Shown here: positions 51,841-58,837 of the stretch, one piece after another
How positions within the stretch are numbered: the first letter of the stretch is position 1
Layout of the letters: each line of letters begins with the position of its first letter
Origin: Longitalea arenae
GTDB lineage: Bacteria; Bacteroidota; Bacteroidia; Chitinophagales; Chitinophagaceae
DNA length: 64,000 nucleotides
Direction of reading: 5' to 3'
Assembly (NCBI RefSeq): GCF_016924755.1
Contig: NZ_JAFFJX010000010.1
Span: forward strand, 1 to 64,000
Position numbers and translations under genes: made by a program
The notes under the pieces: model-generated
What the model was told of the DNA's origin: nothing
What the model saw: only the letters and a program-made list of their open reading frames with translations
The model's database searches: none

Positions 51841-52846
51841 AAATTCTAACAGTCCCTTTTTTGCTTTTGTCTTTGTCCTTATCCTTCTTATCGTCCTTGT
51901 TCATATTAATGTTCAGGTTATGGCCGATGGTGATCTTACCGAATTCTGATTTGATCTTCATGGCCATATTACCACTGCCTGCTTTGCCAATGTATTTTTT
52001 ATCGAAGCGCGGGCCATGGTCATCATTGTCTTCATTCTCTTCTTTTATCTCGAAGCTTGTTTGATTTTTAAGGTCGCCGAAATGCGTGCGGATATCAAAG
52101 TTGGCAGAAATATTATTCTCTACGTCAAGGTAGAGATTCGAAAAGCTGTTCTTTACCGTAAGGGTTTTGGTATCGTTGGCTACGCCCAGTTTAACCACAT
52201 CACAATGTTCAAATACTGCATTTACTGCGCCGTCGAGATTGTCGATACTGACCTTGGAGAATTTAACTACAAGACTACCGCTGCTGATACTGCCGATAGT
52301 GCCTTTGCCAAATTCAATTTCCACTTTCTTTACATGGGCCAGCTTGCCGGCGGTTAAGCTGCCAAACTTGCTTTCAAGCGATATTTCACCTTGATAGTCG
52401 CCGATACTCATGGGGCCAAACTGGTTCTCTGCCACCAGGGCGTTCCGTGCCGGCACATAGATGACATAGTCAATATGAAAGCTTTGTTTTTCGCCTTTGC
52501 TCCATTTGGCGTCTTTCTTTTTATCGAATTTTGTTTCAAAGTATACGCCGCCGCTGTTTTTACCATCTTCGATGCTGATATGATCGAGGATCGCCTGTGC
52601 CTTTTCATCGGTGCTGGCTTCGGCGGTGATGTTCACTGTAGCTTTTACTTCATTTTTATCCCAGGTATTTATCTGCATTTCGCCGAACTGGTTCTTGAAA
52701 GAGATCTTATCGCTGCCGCTTACGTTATAGGATTTGGTATAGGTTTTCTTTTTTTCTACCAAAGGGTCTCCTGCAAATAACTGTACCGTTGGTATCAGGC
52801 AGGTAATGAGTAAAAGGGTGCTATATCTTTTTAAATTGGCTGTCAT
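51839..52846 (-). CDS. Exported DUF4097-like (putative adhesin-type) beta-strand protein
   Basis: A 335-residue protein with a signal peptide (about 1-26, ending LFAG). The body is regular short beta repeats (SLESKFGSLTAGKLAHVKKV, KFSKVSIDNLDGAVNAVF, MKIKSEFGKITIGHNL), the look of DUF4097/head GIN-domain solenoids. The C-terminal tail is Lys/Asp-rich (NKDDKKDKDKDKSKKG). The ATG at 52846 is chosen over a GTG at 52855. It overlaps the upstream anti-sigma candidate by 26 bases, so the ECF sigma, anti-sigma and this gene form one operon. Role unknown, possibly the output or sensor of the envelope-stress circuit. Confidence 0.75.
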   Translation of the reverse strand: MTANLKRYSTLLLITCLIPTVQLFAGDPLVEKKKTYTKSYNVSGSDKISFKNQFGEMQINTWDKNEVKATVNITAEASTDEKAQAILDHISIEDGKNSGGVYFETKFDKKKDAKWSKGEKQSFHIDYVIYVPARNALVAENQFGPMSIGDYQGEISLESKFGSLTAGKLAHVKKVEIEFGKGTIGSISSGSLVVKFSKVSIDNLDGAVNAVFEHCDVVKLGVANDTKTLTVKNSFSNLYLDVENNISANFDIRTHFGDLKNQTSFEIKEENEDNDDHGPRFDKKYIGKAGSGNMAMKIKSEFGKITIGHNLNINMNKDDKKDKDKDKSKKGTVRI

Positions 52847-53453
52847 GATTGTCACTTTTTGATGCTTTGATTTGATTAATAATACTTAGTTGCTGATTGA
52901 GGATCTCGGTCTGCAGCCTCAGGTTCTCAATCATGGCTTCCAGTAATTGTTCCCGGTTGGGATTGGCCGGTAGTTCTTTTTTCAACGCGTTATAAGAGCT
53001 ATCGAGTTTATTGATATCCGAAACAAACTTTCTGTATAAAGTGGGGTTCTCTTTTTCAATGGCCTTCAGTTCATTTTGCTTGTCTTCAATAAGCCGGGTG
53101 AACTGGTATACTTCCTGCGCATAGTTGGGATTGATCTCTTTGAGCAGGGGGTCGTTGCTTACCGGCGTATCGGAGCGATCCCCTTTTTGTACTACGCCCG
53201 TATTGTTGCTGGTATGACGGTTGGTTAATAAGCTAAAGATACCTATGCCGGCCAGTACGAGGATGGCGGCGGCGGCGGTCCAGCGAAGCAGGTTGAGTAC
53301 AATTAATTTCCGGCTTTTAGAAGTTTGTGTTTGTGCGGTGGGTTTCTGTTCAGTTAATTGTTGCTCCAGTTTTTGCCATACCTGTTCACCGGGTTCATCT
53401 GTATCGAACTGGTCGCGATTGTCACGAATAAATTGTTCTAAACCTTTACTCAT
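52821..53453 (-). CDS. Candidate membrane anti-sigma factor
   Basis: A 210-residue protein with a cytoplasmic N-terminus (1-52; LEQFIRDNRDQFDTDEPGEQ), one membrane segment (about 53-75, LLRWTAAAAILVLAGIGIFS), and a periplasmic part that is helical and probably coiled coil (about 105-205). The location directly after an ECF sigma gene with a four-base ATGA overlap, and the single-span layout, fit an anti-sigma factor. A zinc-type HxxxCxxC anti-sigma motif is absent, so the assignment is by context. Confidence 0.68.
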   Translation of the reverse strand: MSKGLEQFIRDNRDQFDTDEPGEQVWQKLEQQLTEQKPTAQTQTSKSRKLIVLNLLRWTAAAAILVLAGIGIFSLLTNRHTSNNTGVVQKGDRSDTPVSNDPLLKEINPNYAQEVYQFTRLIEDKQNELKAIEKENPTLYRKFVSDINKLDSSYNALKKELPANPNREQLLEAMIENLRLQTEILNQQLSIINQIKASKSDNHDSQFKKI

Positions 53454-54007
53454 TGTCCAACTCCTTGTTTAATTAATGTCAGCAGTTTTTGTTTGGCGCG
53501 TACATACTGCGTACGTACGGTATTATGCGAAATATTCAGTATTTGTGCTATTTCTTCATGATCATAACCTTCCAGCAGGTATAAGCTCAGCACCGTTCTA
53601 TAGCCATCGGGCAGCCGGGTGATCGTTTTTTTAACTTCATCCACCCGGTACTGCATCTCTTCTTCGTTTACCGGTTCTTCATCAGCAACAGCCTGCAGTT
53701 CGGAGCTTTCCAGGTCAACCAGGTAATTCCTGCGTTTGCGCAGGATATTGATCGATTTATTGATAACGATCTTTTTCAACCAGGCGCCAAAGGTGCTGCG
53801 GTAGTGAAAATCATGCAGCGAGCGGAATGCGTCCAGAAAGGATTCCTGCAACACATCCTCCGCATCGGCGCTATTGTTTACAATACGTAAACTGGTGTTA
53901 TACATCGCTTTGGAATATTGCCGGTACAGCGCCTGATAGGCTTTGCCATCGCCCAGCCTGCAGCGTTCTACCAGTTCATCCCGGATAATGTTTGCAGTCA
54001 GCTCCAA
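53450..54007 (-). CDS. ECF-type RNA polymerase sigma-70 factor
   Basis: A 185-residue sigma factor. Region 2 is at about residues 20-90 (YRQYSKAMYNTSLRIVNNSA, DAEDVLQESFLDAFRSL, TFGAWLKKIVINKSINIL). Region 4 is at about 120-180 (ITRLPDGYRTVLSLYLLEGY, DHEEIAQILNISHNTVRTQY, RAKQKLLTLIKQG). It leads a three-gene operon with the membrane protein and the DUF4097-like protein. ECF factors in this phylum commonly answer envelope signals. The upstream gap is filled with word repeats. Confidence 0.93.
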   Translation of the reverse strand: MELTANIIRDELVERCRLGDGKAYQALYRQYSKAMYNTSLRIVNNSADAEDVLQESFLDAFRSLHDFHYRSTFGAWLKKIVINKSINILRKRRNYLVDLESSELQAVADEEPVNEEEMQYRVDEVKKTITRLPDGYRTVLSLYLLEGYDHEEIAQILNISHNTVRTQYVRAKQKLLTLIKQGVGQ

Positions 54008-54054
54008 AATGATCTGTTTAGATTGTTTTATATAGAGACATACGATTTAGCCAC

Positions 54055-54290
54055 ATGTTGCATGGCAAACCATGTTTGTTTGTGGTTTGTGGTTTACGGG
54101 TTTATGGTTGCTGCCGCGCTGTGAAGCGGTTGACCGGTTTCAAAATACTGGTTATCAGCCGAGGAGCTGGTGCCGGAAAATGAGGGGTGACGAATGAAAT
54201 AACCACAAACAACAAACTACAAACCATAAACCTGCCCCCTTTTTCATTAGCAAATCAGCACATTAGCGTATTAGCAAATTAGTTTTTCTT
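54055..54290. repeat. Word-repeat array (gtttgtggtttatgg family) between divergent genes
   Basis: catgtttgtttgtggtttgt and ggtttacgggtttatggtt are answered by aaccacaaacaacaaactac and aaaccataaacc. Next come ttagcaaatcagcacattag words to 54285. No gene in the gap. Confidence 0.8.
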
Positions 54291-54323
54291 ACTTTTAGCT
54301 TAATATCGAAAATCAGTTTAGTC

Positions 54324-55508
54324 ATGGGTACCAGAACCGATTTGTTCACCAGCCCGGATTACTTCTTATTGGATGAGCTTTTGAGCGACGAACAGAAACT
54401 TGTCAGAGAATCTGTTCGTAATTACGTAAAAAAAGAAATATCCCCCATCATTGAAGAGTTTGCACAGAAAGCAGAGTTCCCCGAACAGATCGTTCAGCAA
54501 ATGGGTGAGCTCGGTTGTTTTGGCCCTACCATTCCCGTGGAGTACGGCGGCGGCGGGCTCGATTATATCAGCTATGGCCTCATGATGCAGGAGCTGGAGC
54601 GGGGCGATAGCGGCGTACGGTCAACCGCTTCTGTGCAGGGATCCCTTGTCATGTTCCCCATCTTTGAATACGGCAGTGAAGACCAGCGGCGGAAATACCT
54701 GCCCAAACTGGCCAATGGTGAATGGTTGGGTTGTTTCGGCCTTACCGAGCCCGATCATGGATCAGACCCGGCCGGTATGACCACCCATTTTACCGATGCC
54801 GGCGACCATGTGATATTGAATGGCGCTAAAATGTGGATCAGCAATGCCCCCTATGCCAAAGTGGCCGTCGTATGGGCCAAGGATGAACAGGGCGAGGTGC
54901 ATGGCCTGATCCTGGAACGTGGCATGAAAGGGTTTACAGCCCCCTTGACCCATAACAAGTGGAGCTTGCGGGCTTCCGCAACCGGCGAACTGGTCTTTGA
55001 TAATGTAAAAGTGCCCAAAGAGAATATATTGCCGAATATAAAAGGATTGAAAGGACCGCTGAGCTGCCTTACCAAAGCGCGGTATGGCATTGCCTGGGGC
55101 GCTGTAGGGGCGGCCATGGATTGTTATGATACCGCGCTGCGTTATTCGAAAGAGCGCCTGCAGTTCGACAAACCGATAGGTTCTTTCCAGCTGCAGCAAA
55201 AAAAGCTGGCCGAAATGATCACCGAGATCACGAAAGCCCAATTGCTGAACTGGCGCCTGGGTGTATTGATGAATGAAGAAAAAGCTACGCCCCAGCAGGT
55301 AAGTATGGCCAAACGTAACGCCTGCGAAATAGCCGCCCATATTGCCCGCGATGCGCGGCAGATCCTGGGTGGCAGTGGGATCACCGGTGAATATTCCGTG
55401 ATGCGGCATATGATGAATATGGAAAGTGTGATCACCTACGAAGGCACACATGATATACATTTGCTGATTACTGGTATGGATGTTACCGGTTTCAATGCTT
55501 TTAAATAA
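54324..55508 (+). CDS. Acyl-CoA dehydrogenase, glutaryl-CoA dehydrogenase-like
   Basis: An FAD enzyme; the glutaryl-CoA type oxidises and decarboxylates glutaryl-CoA to crotonyl-CoA in lysine and tryptophan breakdown. The 394 residues match the family: DSGVRSTASVQGSLVMFPI, GCFGLTEPDHGSDPAGM, KMWISNAPYAKVAVVWAK, and the catalytic Glu E373 in VITYEGTHDIHLLITG, the form usual in glutaryl-CoA dehydrogenases. Kynureninase and a hydroxybutyryl-CoA dehydrogenase elsewhere in the window fit the same catabolic direction. The gene is followed after 11 bases by aroK. Confidence 0.88.
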   Translation: MGTRTDLFTSPDYFLLDELLSDEQKLVRESVRNYVKKEISPIIEEFAQKAEFPEQIVQQMGELGCFGPTIPVEYGGGGLDYISYGLMMQELERGDSGVRSTASVQGSLVMFPIFEYGSEDQRRKYLPKLANGEWLGCFGLTEPDHGSDPAGMTTHFTDAGDHVILNGAKMWISNAPYAKVAVVWAKDEQGEVHGLILERGMKGFTAPLTHNKWSLRASATGELVFDNVKVPKENILPNIKGLKGPLSCLTKARYGIAWGAVGAAMDCYDTALRYSKERLQFDKPIGSFQLQQKKLAEMITEITKAQLLNWRLGVLMNEEKATPQQVSMAKRNACEIAAHIARDARQILGGSGITGEYSVMRHMMNMESVITYEGTHDIHLLITGMDVTGFNAFK

Positions 55509-55519
55509 CTTGCGACGTA

Positions 55520-56029
55520 ATGAGGATTTTTTTGATCGGTTTCATGGGTTCCGGAAAAACACATTGGGGCAAACAGGTAGCGCAAAGGCTGAGTTTACCA
55601 TTTTATGATCTTGATGAAGTGATAGTGCAGGAAGAAAAACGGAGTATTCCGGAGATCTTCGGCGAATCGGGTGAAGAGTATTTTCGCAACCGGGAAAAAG
55701 AGGTGCTGGAAAAGATCGTTGATGAGAACAGCAATATGGTTTTATCCTGTGGCGGCGGCACGCCCTGCTTTTTCAATAATATTGAATTCATGAAAAAGTA
55801 TGGCACGGTAGTATGGCTCAATACACAGGTAGATGTACTGCTGCACCGGTTGATGCGCGAGCGTATGCAAAGGCCCCTGCTGAAAGATATTCAGGACGAA
55901 GACCTGAAACATTTTATCATCCGCAAACTGAATGAACGGCGGATGTATTATGAACAGGCGGATGTGATCATCGATAAGGAAGACGCAATATCTATGAATG
56001 ACTTTATTCAAACCGTATTACATGCATAA
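55520..56029 (+). CDS. aroK: Shikimate kinase
   Basis: Phosphorylates shikimate in the aromatic amino acid pathway. The 169-residue product has the P-loop GFMGSGKTHWG (7-17), the shikimate-binding Asp in FYDLDEVIV, FGESGEEYFRNREKEVL, and the Gly loop LSCGGGTPCF. The start lies 11 bases after the dehydrogenase stop; a TAacTTGc box overlaps that stop (55506-55513). The gene overlaps the next by eight bases. Confidence 0.93.
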   Translation: MRIFLIGFMGSGKTHWGKQVAQRLSLPFYDLDEVIVQEEKRSIPEIFGESGEEYFRNREKEVLEKIVDENSNMVLSCGGGTPCFFNNIEFMKKYGTVVWLNTQVDVLLHRLMRERMQRPLLKDIQDEDLKHFIIRKLNERRMYYEQADVIIDKEDAISMNDFIQTVLHA

Positions 56030-56417
56030 AGGTTTTTTACTAACGGCCGCCATCCTGGGTGCACTGGCCGTAGCCCTTGGCGCTTTTGGCGCACATGGCT
56101 TAAAGAAAATTGTTCCGCCCGAAACCGTTACTACCTTTGAAACCGGGGTGCGTTATCAATTCTACCATGTATTTGCATTATTGGCCGTAGCTATCTTATT
56201 TGGAAGCTTCCCCGGCAAGAATCTGCAATACGCAGGCATCTGCTTCATCGTTGGAATAATATTGTTCTCAGGCTCTTTATATGTGTTAACCGCATTACAG
56301 GCTACAAAAACAGTGGGCCTGCGCGGCATAGGCGCCATCACGCCTATTGGGGGGGTATTCTTTATTGTAGGCTGGATCTTTCTGTTCCTGGCAATTCTAA
56401 AGAAAGGCAGTGTATAG
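56022..56417 (+). CDS. DUF423 membrane protein
   Basis: A 131-residue protein with four hydrophobic segments and the DUF423 signature at the start: LGALAVALGAFGAHGLKKI, then FETGVRYQFYHVFALLAVA, and GLRGIGAITPIGGVFFIVGW. Homologues are small inner-membrane proteins (YgdD-like) of unknown function. The frame is open to 55998, but the ATG at 56022, overlapping the aroK stop by eight bases, gives the family start. The TAG stop begins the word tatagtttatcgtttgtgg. Confidence 0.85.
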   Translation: MHKGFLLTAAILGALAVALGAFGAHGLKKIVPPETVTTFETGVRYQFYHVFALLAVAILFGSFPGKNLQYAGICFIVGIILFSGSLYVLTALQATKTVGLRGIGAITPIGGVFFIVGWIFLFLAILKKGSV

Positions 56418-56562
56418 TTTATCGTTTGTGGTTTATCGTTTATGGTTCTTAAACGCCGTTGGCTAATTTCTTAAGAATCCTGGGAATTGCTGAGGCCGGC
56501 AACTAATAGTGAAGCCCGAACGCCGGCCTAACCACAAACCACAAACAATAAACCACAAACCT
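56415..56562. repeat. Word-repeat array (gtttgtggtttatcg family) between convergent genes
   Basis: tttatcgtttgtggtttatc on the left, the inverse aaccacaaaccacaaacaat and aaaccacaaacc on the right, with a G+C-richer loop between. It abuts both stop codons. Confidence 0.85.
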
Positions 56563-58546
56563 AGATCGGGGCTTCGAATGTAAGAACACAATTCTTATCA
56601 GACTCTATCTTGAACGACCCGTCGATACTTTCCATACGGCGGCGCATATTGCTGAGGCCATTGCCAAAACGGCGCAACTTGTCGGCATCGATGCCCACCC
56701 CGTTATCAGCCACCTTTATCATCAGCCATTTATCACTGGTTGAAATAATGATCTGGATTTGCGTGGCCTGGGAGTGTTTCATGGCATTGTTCAGCGCCTC
56801 TTTAATGCTCAGGAAAATGTTCCTTCTTTTTTCCCCGCTTACTTCTGCCTGCGGGATCAGGGGGGGCAGCTGTACCTTACATTCAATAGGGGTTGAGTCG
56901 AAGTATTCGATCGCATGCGCCCTGATGTAAGCGATCAGGCTTTCCAGGGTGTCGTTGCTGCTTTTCATGGTCCAGATGATGGTATTCATCTTGCCCAGCA
57001 ATTCATTGGCTGAGTTGGAGATCTTTTCCAGCTCAGGCACCACATCGCCTTTCAACCGGCTTTTCATGATCTCGCTCATGAGGCGGATGGCCGTAACGCC
57101 CGATCCCAGTTCATCGTGCATGTCGGCCGAAATGCGGTTACGTTCTTCCTGCTTGGCGGCCATTACTGCCATTTGTTTATCGAATTCTTTGCGTTCATTT
57201 TCCAGTTTCAGGCGCTCGCGCTCTTTTACCCGCTCAATGATATCGCGCCGGTTCTTATAGGCCAGGCCCGATAAAAAGAAACCCAGTTCTAATACCAGTC
57301 CGAATTCGTAATAGAAGAGGGCGCGGTTGAATACAGAAGTAATATCGTCTTTAACCAGCTTCCAGCCAGTAGTAATGATGATATACGAAATAACGGAAAA
57401 CACGACCAGCGAAAAATTACCGGCTGCCAGGTAATTGAGCAGCGTATTTTTCTTTTTAATGCTATACACGATAAAGAACACACCCGTTAAGAAGAAAACC
57501 TGTTTTATGATGAAGTTCTCCATGATGTTCAACAGGATGTATTTGTCTGTCAAAAAATACACAATGGAGAACACAATACAGGCGCCGATCAGCAACAGGG
57601 AGAAAAAATGCAGGCATTTATCTAACAGCGGGTAATTCTCTTTACTGTTAATGAATTTACGGATGAATATCTGGTACATCACTACGCTGCCCGTCATGAT
57701 CATAAAGTCGAGGTATTCCTCATAAAAGTAATTGAAGGGTGTAGCGCTGTAATTGAGATATGATTTCAGGAAGAGCAGGGAACAGGTAAGAAAGGTATAC
57801 CCTGCATAAAAAATAAATTCTTTATTACGGCTTTGAATATACACCGCGAGCGAATAAAAGATCATGAAGAGCAATATGCCTGAGACCGTATAGGTGAATA
57901 CATCGAGCATATGATCGCGGTCGCGCTGGCTCATATTCCACTGCGGCAGGTAATCGTACCTGATGATGCGCGGGGTAAGCGAGTTGATGTTGGTGCGCAC
58001 GAAATTGAAGCGGCAGTAATAGACAGCCGTTTCATGCGGCTGCAGGGTGATCTGTTTTACCCCGTGTGACCGGTCATCAGTTGTAAGGCTGTCGGGTAAA
58101 CGCGTAAAGCTGCCGCTTATATCATCGGGCCGGGCTTTGAAAAGAATAAAGCTCCGGCAAAAATAGGCGGGCGTAAAACAAACCGTAATGGCCGTATCGT
58201 GGGTGTTTTTCAGAAAGAATTGTAAGAAGCAATCGCGTTCTATGAGTTTTCCCGGCAGGTCATGGGGCAGGTAATTACCGGGGTTATGGTTGAAAGGCAG
58301 TTTATAGATGTCGGCATCCGGAATTTGATGTTTGGGTTGTGAACTGAACAGGGAGTATTTCCCAATAGGCTTATGATAACGGATAGCGGCCACATCAATG
58401 ATCATGGAGTCGGCCCATTGTGAATAACTATTGGTCGTAAAACAAAAAAGCAGGATATAAAAACATGTATGTTTGATGGCCTTGTGAAAAGGATGATGGC
58501 GTGTAGCGTTTGTGGATACAAATCCAGGATGGCGATTAGTGCTCAT
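56561..58546 (-). CDS. Sensor histidine kinase with 7TM-DISM sensor region
   Basis: A 661-residue kinase with an N-terminal export/anchor region, then an extracytoplasmic beta-domain of the DISMED2 type (about 40-200, ending in RIIRYDYLPQWN). Seven hydrophobic segments follow (about 210-420). The dimerisation box ERNRISADMHDELGSGVTAI carries the phospho-accepting H477 (HisKA_3/NarX-like). The ATPase domain has the N box SIKEALNNAMKHS and G boxes VADNGVGID and FGNGLSNMRRRME. The usual LuxR-type response regulator is not adjacent, so it is an orphan in this window. 7TM-DISM kinases often sense small molecules such as sugars. Confidence 0.9.
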   Translation of the reverse strand: MSTNRHPGFVSTNATRHHPFHKAIKHTCFYILLFCFTTNSYSQWADSMIIDVAAIRYHKPIGKYSLFSSQPKHQIPDADIYKLPFNHNPGNYLPHDLPGKLIERDCFLQFFLKNTHDTAITVCFTPAYFCRSFILFKARPDDISGSFTRLPDSLTTDDRSHGVKQITLQPHETAVYYCRFNFVRTNINSLTPRIIRYDYLPQWNMSQRDRDHMLDVFTYTVSGILLFMIFYSLAVYIQSRNKEFIFYAGYTFLTCSLLFLKSYLNYSATPFNYFYEEYLDFMIMTGSVVMYQIFIRKFINSKENYPLLDKCLHFFSLLLIGACIVFSIVYFLTDKYILLNIMENFIIKQVFFLTGVFFIVYSIKKKNTLLNYLAAGNFSLVVFSVISYIIITTGWKLVKDDITSVFNRALFYYEFGLVLELGFFLSGLAYKNRRDIIERVKERERLKLENERKEFDKQMAVMAAKQEERNRISADMHDELGSGVTAIRLMSEIMKSRLKGDVVPELEKISNSANELLGKMNTIIWTMKSSNDTLESLIAYIRAHAIEYFDSTPIECKVQLPPLIPQAEVSGEKRRNIFLSIKEALNNAMKHSQATQIQIIISTSDKWLMIKVADNGVGIDADKLRRFGNGLSNMRRRMESIDGSFKIESDKNCVLTFEAPI

Positions 58547-58616
58547 AAAGTGCCCCGGTTTGCACCGGGAAGCGTTAGTTTCGAAGGGTGAATGTACGAA
58601 AAAAGCACAATGTGCT

Positions 58617-58760
58617 CATGTGATAATTAGCTAATGGGCTGATCCGGCTGCCGGTTATCAGTTGCCGGGAACACAGGTTCAGGATCAGCGATGTTGAAAT
58701 ACTTAGTGGTTTCGGTTTTAAGGTCCGGTAACCGGGGGCCGGTAACCGGTAACCTCTTCG
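58617..58760. repeat. Mixed word-repeat region upstream of ftsK
   Basis: ttagctaatgggctgatcc, ccggttatcagttgccggga and ggtaaccgggggccggtaac with ggtaacc. It combines the ttagc and accggt families. Confidence 0.7.
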
Positions 58761-58800
58761 AAACTTAACAATTCTCATAGGTGTGAACCCATCTTATACT

Positions 58801-58832
58801 TTGATCCTTATTCCCTAAACTACTTATCTTTG
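58801..58832 (+). promoter_or_regulatory. ftsK promoter with box five bases from the start codon
   Basis: TTG at 58801-58803, then 21 bases, then TAtcTTTG at 58825-58832; the ATG is at 58838. Both elements fit the Bacteroidota consensus and predict a transcript starting at or near the ATG. Confidence 0.65.
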
Positions 58833-58837
58833 CGAAC

